Source: Bacteroidales bacterium UBA3824 (GTDB lineage Bacteria; Bacteroidota; Bacteroidia; Bacteroidales; UBA3824). From it: DNA of 47,778 nucleotides. The notes under the pieces are model-generated. The model saw only the letters and a list, made by a program, of their open reading frames with translations. It was not told where the DNA came from and ran no database searches. Below, piece by piece: positions 1 to 9,627 of this stretch; within the stretch, counting starts at the first letter, position 1; every line of letters begins with the position of its first letter. The stretch is from the NCBI GenBank assembly GCA_002393195.1, contig DGIK01000211.1:1-47778 (forward strand), read 5' to 3'. Both the position numbers and the translations under genes were made by a program.

Positions 1-32
1 AAACTTTTTTTTCAATTTCCAATTATTATCAG

Positions 33-40
33 TAACTTTG
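33..40 (+). promoter_or_regulatory. Bacteroidota -7 promoter element for waaA
   Basis: TAACTTTG followed by CGCGG, 22 bp before the waaA start codon. It matches the Bacteroidota -7 consensus TAnnTTTG. A -33 element is not clear in the T-rich stretch upstream, which begins at the window edge. Confidence 0.6.
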
Positions 41-62
41 CGCGGAAAAATAATTAGCAAAA

Positions 63-1301
63 ATGTTTTTTTACACACTCGGAATTAGAACGTACAATTT
101 GGCGGCGAAAGTAATCGCCCCATTCAACAATAAGGCGCGGCTATATACAGAAGGCAGAGCCAGACTCTTTGAGGAGTTGAAGGAAAAAGTAAAGCCAACT
201 AATAAAAATGTATGGTTTCACGTAAGTTCGCTCGGCGAGTTTGAACAGGGCCGCCCCGTGATGGAACGGTTTCGGCAGCTGTACCCCGATTACAAAATCA
301 TTTTAACATTCTTTTCGCCGTCGGGCTACGAAGTCCGCAAAAATTACAACGGCGCGGATTTCGTTTGTTACATGCCCGCCGACACCCCCGACAACGCCAA
401 AAAATTCCTCGACATAGTGAACCCAAAAGCGGTTTTCTTCGTCAAATACGACTATTGGTACAACTTCCTCAGCGAAGTGCACGCCCGCGAAATCCCGCTT
501 TACATATTCTCCACGATTTTCAGGGAGGGACAAGTATTTTTCCGCTGGTACGGCAAAAAATACAGGAAAGTTTTGAGTTTTTTCACACACATCTTCGTGC
601 AGGACGACAACTCAGTAAAACTCCTCAAATCAATTGGCATAGAGAACGTTACAATAGCCGGCGACACAAGATTTGACCGTGTTTGCGAAATCACCAGCAA
701 CGCCAAGCCCATACCGTTGGTTGACAATTTTGTGGGCGATTCGCGGGTCATCGTTGCCGGGTCGAGCTGGCCGCCAGACGAGGAGATTATATTTGGAGCG
801 ATGCGCCGTCTCGAAGGCAAGCACAATGTAAAACTCATCATTGCGCCCCACGAAATCCACGAAGGACACCTCGTCGCCATCGAAAAAATGCTCGGCGAAA
901 TACGCAGCATCCGTTTCTCCAAATCTGACGCGGCAAGTGTCGCAGAATACAAAGTGTTGATTATAGACAACTTCGGAATGTTGTCATCATTGTACAAATA
1001 CGCCGAAATAGCCTACGTGGGCGGCGGTTTTGGATCTGGCATCCACAATATTTTGGAAGCTGTAAGTTACTCGATACCAGTGGCATTCGGTACCAATTAT
1101 AAACGATTCAAAGAAGCTGTTGACCTCGTGTCGCTCGGCGCGGCAATGACTGTAAGAAACGAGGCAGAGCTATATTCCGTATTCGACCGTTACCTCTCCG
1201 ACCAAACGCTCCTCAAACGCGCCGGTCAAATATCACGCGAATACGTGGAGAAGAATTTAGGCGCGGCAGAGAAGATATTGGCGGTTGTGAAAATTGCATA
1301 A
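63..1301 (+). CDS. waaA: 3-deoxy-D-manno-octulosonic acid (KDO) transferase
   Basis: Transfers KDO from CMP-KDO to the lipid A precursor on the cytoplasmic face of the inner membrane, the first step of lipopolysaccharide core assembly. The 412-residue length fits the family. The N-terminal glycosyltransferase-N domain carries the HVSSLGEFEQGRP motif; Glu59 in SLGE sits where the family's catalytic base lies. A short hydrophobic N-terminus (FFYTLGIRTYNLAAKVIAPF) suits a monotopic membrane anchor. The C-terminal half has GSSWPPDEE and the GGGFGSGIHNILEA sugar-nucleotide motif typical of GT-B enzymes of family GT30. The start is the first ATG after a good -7 promoter. The following lipoprotein gene begins 29 bp after the stop and may be cotranscribed. 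Confidence 0.93.
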   Translation: MFFYTLGIRTYNLAAKVIAPFNNKARLYTEGRARLFEELKEKVKPTNKNVWFHVSSLGEFEQGRPVMERFRQLYPDYKIILTFFSPSGYEVRKNYNGADFVCYMPADTPDNAKKFLDIVNPKAVFFVKYDYWYNFLSEVHAREIPLYIFSTIFREGQVFFRWYGKKYRKVLSFFTHIFVQDDNSVKLLKSIGIENVTIAGDTRFDRVCEITSNAKPIPLVDNFVGDSRVIVAGSSWPPDEEIIFGAMRRLEGKHNVKLIIAPHEIHEGHLVAIEKMLGEIRSIRFSKSDAASVAEYKVLIIDNFGMLSSLYKYAEIAYVGGGFGSGIHNILEAVSYSIPVAFGTNYKRFKEAVDLVSLGAAMTVRNEAELYSVFDRYLSDQTLLKRAGQISREYVEKNLGAAEKILAVVKIA

Positions 1302-1330
1302 CAATCAACAACAATTAATACAACTCGATT

Positions 1331-2071
1331 ATGAAAGCAAAACACCTCATCCCCCTCGCACTCTGCGCACTACTCGCAGCCTGCACATCGGGCGGCAACA
1401 ATCAGCAACCTACGGCACAGACCGCCGACTCCGCGAAACAGGCTGCCGCACCCGAAAAACCGCAACAAACCACCACGCCCGAACCCAAAAAAGACGCTCC
1501 GCAAGTGGACATCGCCCAAAATGTCCTCAAACTCATCGACAAAAAACTCTTGGAACTCGACAAAAACGAGTTTTCAATCACCACCGCCGACTACAACCAA
1601 GCCATCAACGAAAAACGCACATTCGACGAATACACATCGCCGCTCTTCATCTACCTGATGCATCAATCAGACTGTTTTTACATTGCAAACGTAAAATGCT
1701 ACAAGATGGACGAGGGCGAGAAGTATTTTGTATTCTTCCAGACTGACGCAGGCTGCGACGGCGGCGCAACGGTATTATCGAGGTGCTTTGTCTATGACGG
1801 TGCAAAACTCGAGCCCATCGAAAACCCAATCCAACTGCCCGCCTTCGACGAATACTTCCAAGGCGTCAACACCGCCCAATTCCAAGAAATCAAACACATA
1901 AAAAACGACTACCCAAAGCCCAACAAGGATTTGCAAGGCATCGACATCCGCTTCGACGACAACGGCAACATCGAACTCCGCCCCGCCTCCACCGAAATGT
2001 CGGAGGAACTTTGGGAGGCAATGAAACCCGTCAAATACAAATTTGACGGCAAGACATTAGTGAAGATGTAA
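1331..2071 (+). CDS. Exported lipoprotein of unknown function
   Basis: The 246-residue product starts with a lipoprotein signal peptide (MKAKHLIPLALCALLAACTS) whose lipobox is LAAC, so Cys18 is the likely lipidated residue. It is followed by a Gln/Ala/Pro/Thr/Lys-rich low-complexity linker to about residue 58, then a globular part of about 185 residues with Cys147 and other scattered cysteines. I recognise no enzymatic motif. It lies 29 bp after waaA and ahead of a strong terminator, so it probably closes that transcript. Start chosen because the signal peptide begins there; a longer out-of-frame ORF over the same DNA is a shadow. Confidence 0.8.
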   Translation: MKAKHLIPLALCALLAACTSGGNNQQPTAQTADSAKQAAAPEKPQQTTTPEPKKDAPQVDIAQNVLKLIDKKLLELDKNEFSITTADYNQAINEKRTFDEYTSPLFIYLMHQSDCFYIANVKCYKMDEGEKYFVFFQTDAGCDGGATVLSRCFVYDGAKLEPIENPIQLPAFDEYFQGVNTAQFQEIKHIKNDYPKPNKDLQGIDIRFDDNGNIELRPASTEMSEELWEAMKPVKYKFDGKTLVKM

Positions 2072-2098
2072 CACACCATCATACAATCCACAAAAAAT

Positions 2099-2131
2099 AA
2101 AGGGGACGCGCAATCACTGCGAGTCCCCTTT
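2099..2131 (+). terminator. Rho-independent terminator after the waaA-lipoprotein unit
   Basis: AAGGGGAC pairs with GTCCCCTT, extended inwards by CGCA/TGCG around a short loop, followed by TTTT. It starts 27 bp after the lipoprotein stop codon. The flanking A-run makes it potentially active on both strands. Confidence 0.8.
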
Positions 2132-2420
2132 TGATAGGTATTGATATAGTAAGTCAGCTTTTTTCCTGTTTCCTATAATATAACACGCAAGGCGGGCTAG
2201 ACCCTAAGAGGAAAATGTGAGAATTTTTGAACATTTATTACAACTAATTAATTTTCAATATATTAATTAGTAATTTAAACTCAAAATTTCCAATTTATTT
2301 TCGTCATTTGTTCCCCGAATCCACACATTTTGAGTTCTATAACCTAAAATATTGTTGCTAAATTTGGATTGTAACAAAAATTATCCTAACTTTCGGCGTT
2401 GAAAAAACAACCCAAATATT
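2132..2420. other. Non-coding spacer ahead of the defence island, with AT-rich palindrome
   Basis: No plausible gene. It is AT-rich and holds a perfect 9-bp inverted repeat, CTAATTAAT (2244-2252) and ATTAATTAG (2262-2270), separated by 9 bp, which could be an operator for the restriction genes. A -7 promoter element follows at 2359. No controller protein gene is seen nearby, so the operator idea is inference only. Confidence 0.45.
2359..2366 (+). promoter_or_regulatory. Bacteroidota -7 promoter element for the helicase-methyltransferase operon
   Basis: TAAATTTG followed by GA, 54 bp ahead of the helicase start codon. Matches TAnnTTTG. No convincing -33 box at normal spacing. Confidence 0.5.
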
Positions 2421-5400
2421 ATGATAATCGACAATAAGCAAAAACTGAATAAAAAATACGATATTGTTACCGTTTGGGACTTTATCGAAAAATATACTAA
2501 AGACGGAAACCTCGACATCGTTACAGGTTTCTTCACCCTGCCGGCTATCGACAGGATACATTGTTTTGACCATAATCCATCGGAATATAGACTTATACTC
2601 AGCAAGATAGCGGGCGAAAACGAAAAGGCCGAAAAGACTATAAACCTCATTCAGGGCAAAATGAACCTGAGCAACGCTTTCAGCACCAACAAGACCGCCA
2701 AAAGCGTTATCGACTTTTTCAAACAAGACAATGTAAGCATCAAAACTATCGACGGAAATTTCTGTCACGCAAAGACTTACATCTACAACGACCCTAATCC
2801 CGACAATTCGTACTACCTCTCAGGCAGTAGCAACCTCACAGAATCTGGGCTTGGAATATACCAATCGTCAAACATCGAAATCAATATCGCCGAAAGAAAC
2901 GCCGACAACAAAAATTTTGATGCTCTATCCGATTGGTTCACAAAAACTTGGAACGACACCGCACAGGACAAAATCACCGTTACTGAAAACGGTCAAAAAA
3001 TCGAAAAGGACGTTAAACAATACTTTATCGACTATATTTCAAAACTTTACAAAGACTATTCGCCAAAGGAGATTTATTTCAAAATCCTCTTTGAACTCTT
3101 TAAAAACGACATCAACAATCTTCTTGCCGACGCAAGGGGACTCAAACGCCTTGAAGATTCTCAAATTTGGAAAACACTATTTGAATATCAGAGGCGTGGT
3201 GTTAAGTCGCTGATTAATATGCTATCAAAATACAACGGCGCAATCTTGGCAGACGCGGTTGGCTTGGGAAAAACTTTCACGGCATTGGCTGTAATGAAGC
3301 ATTTTCAAAACGAAGGCTACGCGGTGCTTGTGCTGTGCCCAAAGAAACTTGAACAGAATTGGACACAATACAAATATCTCGCTGGTAGCAAATTTGAGAA
3401 CGATGCGCTGCATTTTGTGGTAAAATTCCATACCGACCTCCAAGACGACCGTATGGACAAGGGCAACGAAAAAATCACCGCCCTACTGAGAACTCACCGC
3501 AAAGTGCTAATCGTAATCGACGAAAGCCACAACCTCAGAAACGACAAATCGTCGCGATACGATTACCTATTGAAAAACATATTACAGCAATATCCCGACA
3601 CAGATTTCAAAATCCTTGAACTATCGGCAACGCCCATCAACACCAAAATCTCCGACGTTAGAAACCAAATAAAACTTTTTGTACGCGGCAACGACAAAGG
3701 CTTTGATATTGAGGACTTCGACTACATCAATTCTCTCGCCGGAGTGTTCGCCTCGGCGCAGAAAAAAATTGCAAAATGGCAAGACGGCAACGACCATTCG
3801 GTAAAAGAACTCATCAGGCTCTTGCCCGACAAGTTTTTTAACCTCACCGACAAACTCGTGATTGCTCGCACAAGGGCAATGATTGAGCGCAACAGCAACG
3901 AAAACCTTGGATTCCCTCACAAAAACAAGCCCGAAAACCTGTTTGTTACCATCAACAAACTCGGCAACTTGAACGGATTTTTGGAAATTTATCAGGCTCT
4001 TACCGCCACAAACCTTTCGGCGTATATGCCATCGTTTTTCACCAAACCCGTAAAAGCAAAATCAGCCATCGAAGACAAGCCTCAGCGCGAGTTTTATTTG
4101 GCTAAAATGCTTATGGTATTGTTTGTAAAAAGGTTGGAAAGTAGTTGGTTTGCCTGCCGCAAAACTATGCAGGGCGTTTTGGACTATCACATCAACGCAC
4201 TCCGCAAAATTGTTGATTACCAAGAACACAACACCGACGCGCCTCTCAATATGGACGACGCCGAATTAGAAAAATATTTCGATTCTATCGACGAGGATTC
4301 CGACACCGAGCCGTCAAAACAGCCCGTTTTCGTATCAGATATTGTTGACTTGGAAAAATACAAAAAATCTATCGAAAACGACATCAAGGCTCTGAAAAAT
4401 TTTGTTGACAACATCAACCTATTTTACAACGATTTTCAAAACCAAAAAGCCACCGACAACAAATTGGATTCGTTGAAAAAAGTTTTGGCTCAGAAGGTTA
4501 ACAAAGAAGGCGGCAAAGTGCTTGTATTCACCACATATTCCGACACAGCCGAATATCTCTACCAAAACCTCGAAAAAGCCTTCCCAGGAAGGGTGGCTAT
4601 GGTATCGGGTGGTGGCGCAATATACAAAGGCAAGCGCGAAGCCAACTTTATGGATACTCTGCGGAGGTTTGCGCCAATGAGCAAGATGTACAACGAATTT
4701 GATTGGACCGACGAATACAAAGACTATTTCGGCACAATCGAAAAAGAGCATTTCGACGTGCAAAACAACAAATGGATTGTCTCTTTCGACGAATGGAAAC
4801 AAATGGTGATGGACACCAAAGACCGCAATCCCCGCACTCGAAATTTTAGCCGCCTTCTCGAACAAAACGTTGATATTCTCATCGGCACCGACTGCATCAG
4901 CGAGGGTCAAAACCTACAAGATGCCAAAACCGTAATCAATTACGACATCCATTGGAACCCCGTGCGAATCATTCAGCGTATTGGACGTATCGACCGTCTT
5001 AAATCGCCAAACGAATCTATCGACTGCGTAAACTATTGGCCGTCGCCTGATTACGATTCGTATCTGAGGCTATATTCGCGCATTGAGGAACGCCTGATTG
5101 CTATGGCTCTCGTGGGCGCAGAAATTCCAAACCTTACCGAATCGCTCACCGAAAACATCAAAGACAACCCCATAATCAACCAAAACGAGCAAAAACTCCT
5201 CGAACAACTCAAAGAAGACCTCTCTGCCGACGACAGCGACACGCGGGGCTTCGGTCTTGAAGACCTTTCGCTCGAAAGTTTCCGTCAGGAACTCCTCGCA
5301 TTTTTGGGAGACGAAAAACGCAAAGAACTCGAAAATATGCCACTCGGCATCTTTTCGGGATTCATCTCAAAAGACAAGGAGCAACTGCCCGAAAGCCTTC

Positions 5401-5798
5401 TCGCCCTTGTGGGTTCGCCCTGCAAATCCGAAAGCGGCGAAAACCACGAATACAAAAACCTCAAACTCATTCTCCGTCCGCTCAACCGTGAGCGAAATTC
5501 TACAGTGATGGAGTTTAACCGCAAAGACATACTCTATATCCTGCGCACATACAAGAACGCCGAGCGCGTTGTTAGCCCAAAAATCGACAACGGCGACCCC
5601 GACGAACTCGACTTCCTCAAAAACGTCCTTATCGGCGGTATGAAACAGGGCGAAGCCAAAAAAGAATTGCTAAACACTCTCATCAACCTCACCAACAAAT
5701 CCGTGGCGGCTCTTCCGCCCGAACCGCTGTTGATAGAAGAAAAACTCAACCCCGAAAAATGGGATCTTTTGGCTTGGGACATCATTAGTGTGCAATAA
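2421..5798 (+). CDS. PLD-nuclease/SNF2-type helicase, restriction subunit of an R-M-like system
   Basis: A 1125-residue protein in two main parts. Residues about 20-175 form a phospholipase D-like domain with one HKD-type motif: His116-x-Lys118 and the downstream Gly-Ser-Ser-Asn at 135-138. PLD-fold nucleases cut DNA in some restriction enzymes (BfiI is the known case). Residues about 250-870 are a superfamily 2, SNF2-like helicase: Walker A GLGKT (281-285), DESH box (367-370), LSATP (401-405), and a C-terminal helicase lobe ending in QRIGRIDR (around 855). The last 250 residues are charged and unassigned. The methyltransferase gene follows after 15 bp, so the two are one operon. By analogy with type I/ISP and DISARM/BREX-like modules this would be the DNA translocation and cleavage arm. 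Nuclease activity is inferred. Confidence 0.85.
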   Translation: MIIDNKQKLNKKYDIVTVWDFIEKYTKDGNLDIVTGFFTLPAIDRIHCFDHNPSEYRLILSKIAGENEKAEKTINLIQGKMNLSNAFSTNKTAKSVIDFFKQDNVSIKTIDGNFCHAKTYIYNDPNPDNSYYLSGSSNLTESGLGIYQSSNIEINIAERNADNKNFDALSDWFTKTWNDTAQDKITVTENGQKIEKDVKQYFIDYISKLYKDYSPKEIYFKILFELFKNDINNLLADARGLKRLEDSQIWKTLFEYQRRGVKSLINMLSKYNGAILADAVGLGKTFTALAVMKHFQNEGYAVLVLCPKKLEQNWTQYKYLAGSKFENDALHFVVKFHTDLQDDRMDKGNEKITALLRTHRKVLIVIDESHNLRNDKSSRYDYLLKNILQQYPDTDFKILELSATPINTKISDVRNQIKLFVRGNDKGFDIEDFDYINSLAGVFASAQKKIAKWQDGNDHSVKELIRLLPDKFFNLTDKLVIARTRAMIERNSNENLGFPHKNKPENLFVTINKLGNLNGFLEIYQALTATNLSAYMPSFFTKPVKAKSAIEDKPQREFYLAKMLMVLFVKRLESSWFACRKTMQGVLDYHINALRKIVDYQEHNTDAPLNMDDAELEKYFDSIDEDSDTEPSKQPVFVSDIVDLEKYKKSIENDIKALKNFVDNINLFYNDFQNQKATDNKLDSLKKVLAQKVNKEGGKVLVFTTYSDTAEYLYQNLEKAFPGRVAMVSGGGAIYKGKREANFMDTLRRFAPMSKMYNEFDWTDEYKDYFGTIEKEHFDVQNNKWIVSFDEWKQMVMDTKDRNPRTRNFSRLLEQNVDILIGTDCISEGQNLQDAKTVINYDIHWNPVRIIQRIGRIDRLKSPNESIDCVNYWPSPDYDSYLRLYSRIEERLIAMALVGAEIPNLTESLTENIKDNPIINQNEQKLLEQLKEDLSADDSDTRGFGLEDLSLESFRQELLAFLGDEKRKELENMPLGIFSGFISKDKEQLPESLLALVGSPCKSESGENHEYKNLKLILRPLNRERNSTVMEFNRKDILYILRTYKNAERVVSPKIDNGDPDELDFLKNVLIGGMKQGEAKKELLNTLINLTNKSVAALPPEPLLIEEKLNPEKWDLLAWDIISVQ

Positions 5799-5813
5799 TT
5801 AAAACAGAAAACA

Positions 5814-8800
5814 ATGGAAGGATACGATATAAATCTCGATAGTTTCAAAAACAACTCGCCCCTTATCAAGGCTACGATAGATTTTTTTGAGCAACTCAAT
5901 ATCTATGTAACGCCTGTTACGGAGCAAGTGTCGGTAGATGCCAAGAAGTTTTTGGATAGTCAAAATATTCAAAACAAAACACTTAACGATTTTTTTGGCC
6001 CCGACGGCAAATGCTTGGAAACCTACTTTGTGGGTATGCTCAACAACAAGAGCCTCTACAAAGACGACGACCACGGCAACGCCACACTTGACGACGAAAT
6101 TAAAAACGCCAAACAACAAGCGCAACACTCTCTCAACGAATACTCTTCGCTGATGATATTTGCCGTGGAAGTCAAGGACGACCCAAACAAGCCATTAACC
6201 AAATCCGAAATCTCTATGGTTTGCCGCGCCTTCAACCGCGCATTTGCCGAAGGAAACCCCGTTGTGGTGATGTTTCGTAGTGGCGACCGCCTCACATTCT
6301 CGCTTTGCGAACGCACCGACTACCGCCGAGCCACATTCCGTGGTCAAAAAGCCGGCAAAGTATCTATGCTCCGCAACATCAGCATCCAAAAACCACATTC
6401 TGGACATCTGAGAATACTTTGGAAAATCAAACAATACAAAGAAAAATCAAAATCCAAAGTCATCACATTCAACGACCTCTACCTCTATTGGCTCAACGAA
6501 GTTTTTGCCGTAAACGTACTCACCGACGATTTCTATCGCGAAATCCTCAATTGGTATCTGTGGGCAACAGGCACTTTCAACGCCGACGACCAAAACATCA
6601 AACCCGTTGTACCCGATATGAAATTTCCTGATGTCAACTACGGAATCTACACACAAGACACCGAAGAAGGCAGATACGAAGTAAAAAAGCAATGCACACA
6701 CGTTATCCGCCTGATAACGAGGTTGATATTTGTATGGTTTATCAAGCAAAAAGGGCTTATCGACGAATGTCTGTTCGACGTTGATTTCCTCAAAAATTCT
6801 GTACGCGGATTCAACGACCAAACCGACAACCAAAACTATTACAACGCAATACTCCAAAACCTATTTTTTGCAAGCCTCAACTGCAAAAAAGAAGACCGTG
6901 GATGGGCAACATCAGGACATACGGGATATACTGGCGACTACGGCAACGACGTTAAATTCAAAGACGACAGCCATAATAGTTTCTTTATCAACAATTCTAA
7001 ATCACAGATTGAGAACATTTTAAAACAGATTCCATACCTCAACGGCGGACTTTTTGACTGTCTCGACTACCTATACGACCCATTAGACGACCCTCTGCAC
7101 AAAATCAAAAACGCCCGTAAGGGTAAAAAAATATATGTGGACGGATTTTCGCAAGAAAAAACACGAAGGACTACTGTACCTGATACATTTTTCTTTGGAT
7201 ACACCGACTCAACGCACAAAGGCATCATCGACCAAATTTTCGACAAATACTACTTCACCATCGAAGAAAACTCCACAAACATCATCGATGTGGCTCTCGA
7301 CCCCGAACTTCTCGGACACGTGTTTGAGGAACTTCTCAGCGTATATAATCCCGAAACAGGAGTTACTATGCGCAAGGCGACAGGCTCGTTCTACACACCA
7401 AAAGAGATTGTGGAATATATGGTAACGCAGAGCGTGGCGCAGTATCTCGCATCCAAAATAAGCGACGTACCCGCCGCCGACTTTTTGCGGCTCATCGAAG
7501 ACGAAGAAATTTCCGAAACCGTCGATAGCCACCGCAAAGAAATTGTAGAGGCTGTAATCCGTTGCAAGATTTTTGACCCTGCCTGTGGTTCGGGCGCATT
7601 CCCTATGGGTTGCCTCCACGTTTTAAACAACATTGTCAGCATCCTCGACGACAACAAAAACACTTTTTGGAAGGAAATCGTAATCAACCAAACCAAAGAA
7701 GCCCACATTAAACAGGCTGAAAGGTTTGAGAAAACATTCAACCAAACAGAATTTGAGGAAGCCGAAAAACAGATTACCGAAAACTTCACCAACAACCTCA
7801 AATACCCCAACTACCTGCGCAAACTCTACATACTCGAACACTGCATCTACGGTTCTGACATTCAGCGCATTGCAATGCAGATTACAAAACTCAGGTTTTT
7901 CATTTCGCTTGTGGTGGAGCAACGCGACAACGACAACATTCAGACACTCCCAAACCTCGAAACCAAGTTTACCTGCGCCAACACGCTGATAGACAACCCC
8001 GACCCGACAAAAAACGCCAACAATTTCGACGATGCGTTCAACAAAGAGTTCAAGCAACTGATTTCAAATCTTGCAAACCAACTCAAAGACCATCGGTCTA
8101 AGATATTCAACACGCCCGACCGCAAGAAAAAACTCAAACTCAAAGAACAAGACAGCATTCTGCGCAACAGCATAGCCGACGAAACCAAAAAGAAAATAGA
8201 CCAATACCGCAATTCAAAAATTGAAAAATGCAAACAAGAAATTGCCAACGCCCAAAAAGCCATCGACGACCTTTTGGCGCAACCCGACGACACAAGGACT
8301 GAGGTCTATGTAGAATACAACATTTTTGGCGACAAAGAAGAGAAAAAACGCAAAATCTCAAAGCGCAAAGACGAAATTGAAAAATTCCGCCGCATAAAAG
8401 CCGATTGGGAACGCAAACTTCAACTATTCGCCGACGGTGGACAGTTCCAACCCTATCAAACCTACGCCGAGCGTCTCTGCGAATGGAATCCCTACGATAT
8501 GTCTGCCGACAACTGTTCTTTCTTTGATGCCGAATGGATGTTCGGAATCAAAGACGGTTTCGACGTGGTAATTGGTAATCCGCCGTATGTTGTAAAAAAT
8601 AAAAAAAATTATCCTCAATTTAGATGGAACACTGATTTGTATAAAATGTTTTTTGAAGTTTCTTTAACAAACATTTTGCTCCCATCGGGTGTATTATGTT
8701 TCATTACTCCCAAATTTTGGATGGTAAACTTGGACGATGAAGAAATGCGCAATTATTTTGCGCATAAAACCACAATCAAGTTTTTATCTCTGTGTAATCC

Positions 8801-9623
8801 ATTTGAAAATGTTGTAACAGAAAACTCTATTTTGTTGGTTACAAATAATGCGACAGAACAACATTACATAAATGTTTTCAAATACTTGGAAGGTAAATTT
8901 ACAAAAAGTGATATAGTGAATCTGGATTATTGCACAACCAATTTGCACGGTGAATGGGTTATAGGCCTCAATGACAACATTATTGATTTGCTTATCAAAT
9001 TAGGTAATAATGCCAAATTAAAAGCAATATCCATATCAAAACGTGGTGCTGAGGTTTCAAAAAACGATTTACGAAATACAAATAAAGGATTAAAGTCGTT
9101 GATTGGTCAAGATGTTCATAAATACTTGATTGAGTGGAACGATACATATCTTGACAAAAATCACAGAGAATATAAACGATTGGCTTCTTTTTTCAATGAA
9201 GCATTAATATATCTTCGACGAGTTGATGTTTGCTTGGAAGCAACAATTTCCGATATTCCATTCGGTTTCAATAAAAACGTGTATGGAATAAAAATTGACC
9301 CGAAATACGGCTATGATATAAGGTTTATTACTGCGTTATTAAACTCAAAAATAGTGGATTTCTATTACAAAAAGAAATTTACAACGAAAAAGGAGGATGT
9401 TTTTCCCGAAATACAAACATATTTGTATGAGCAACTCCCCATCCCCGCTGCCACCACTGCGCAACAACAGCCCATCATAGATTTGGTTGACGATATTCTT
9501 ACAAAGAAGAAGCAAAATTCCTCCGAGGACACGACGTATTTGGAGGGCAAGATAGATAAACTTGTATATGAATTGTACGGCTTGACAGATGATGAGATAG
9601 CGATAGTAGAGGGACGGGAGTAA
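5814..9623 (+). CDS. Eco57I/type IIG-like N6-adenine DNA methyltransferase with target-recognition region
   Basis: A 1269-residue protein of the large Eco57I-like class. Motif I (S-adenosylmethionine binding) is FDPACGSGAFPMG near residue 585; the catalytic motif IV is NPPY near 922, typical of N6-adenine methylation. Between them lies a long, Lys/Glu-rich helical insertion (about 740-880). A C-terminal TaqI-like specificity domain is expected after NPPY. The N-terminal 400 residues are unassigned; an EVK in a hydrophobic strand near residue 118 recalls PD-(D/E)xK nucleases but I see no full motif. DNA coding for the presumed recognition domain (about 8590-9420) is much more AT-rich than either side, suggesting domain exchange. 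It would protect host DNA while the upstream helicase attacks unmodified DNA. Confidence 0.88.
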   Translation: MEGYDINLDSFKNNSPLIKATIDFFEQLNIYVTPVTEQVSVDAKKFLDSQNIQNKTLNDFFGPDGKCLETYFVGMLNNKSLYKDDDHGNATLDDEIKNAKQQAQHSLNEYSSLMIFAVEVKDDPNKPLTKSEISMVCRAFNRAFAEGNPVVVMFRSGDRLTFSLCERTDYRRATFRGQKAGKVSMLRNISIQKPHSGHLRILWKIKQYKEKSKSKVITFNDLYLYWLNEVFAVNVLTDDFYREILNWYLWATGTFNADDQNIKPVVPDMKFPDVNYGIYTQDTEEGRYEVKKQCTHVIRLITRLIFVWFIKQKGLIDECLFDVDFLKNSVRGFNDQTDNQNYYNAILQNLFFASLNCKKEDRGWATSGHTGYTGDYGNDVKFKDDSHNSFFINNSKSQIENILKQIPYLNGGLFDCLDYLYDPLDDPLHKIKNARKGKKIYVDGFSQEKTRRTTVPDTFFFGYTDSTHKGIIDQIFDKYYFTIEENSTNIIDVALDPELLGHVFEELLSVYNPETGVTMRKATGSFYTPKEIVEYMVTQSVAQYLASKISDVPAADFLRLIEDEEISETVDSHRKEIVEAVIRCKIFDPACGSGAFPMGCLHVLNNIVSILDDNKNTFWKEIVINQTKEAHIKQAERFEKTFNQTEFEEAEKQITENFTNNLKYPNYLRKLYILEHCIYGSDIQRIAMQITKLRFFISLVVEQRDNDNIQTLPNLETKFTCANTLIDNPDPTKNANNFDDAFNKEFKQLISNLANQLKDHRSKIFNTPDRKKKLKLKEQDSILRNSIADETKKKIDQYRNSKIEKCKQEIANAQKAIDDLLAQPDDTRTEVYVEYNIFGDKEEKKRKISKRKDEIEKFRRIKADWERKLQLFADGGQFQPYQTYAERLCEWNPYDMSADNCSFFDAEWMFGIKDGFDVVIGNPPYVVKNKKNYPQFRWNTDLYKMFFEVSLTNILLPSGVLCFITPKFWMVNLDDEEMRNYFAHKTTIKFLSLCNPFENVVTENSILLVTNNATEQHYINVFKYLEGKFTKSDIVNLDYCTTNLHGEWVIGLNDNIIDLLIKLGNNAKLKAISISKRGAEVSKNDLRNTNKGLKSLIGQDVHKYLIEWNDTYLDKNHREYKRLASFFNEALIYLRRVDVCLEATISDIPFGFNKNVYGIKIDPKYGYDIRFITALLNSKIVDFYYKKKFTTKKEDVFPEIQTYLYEQLPIPAATTAQQQPIIDLVDDILTKKKQNSSEDTTYLEGKIDKLVYELYGLTDDEIAIVEGRE

Positions 9624-9627
9624 AGCG

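Noticed and set aside
6100..6200. EVK in the methyltransferase N-terminus as a PD-(D/E)xK nuclease motif
   Set aside because: Only the ExK part is visible, with no convincing upstream Asp or fold evidence; kept as a remark in the gene entry, not as a nuclease call.
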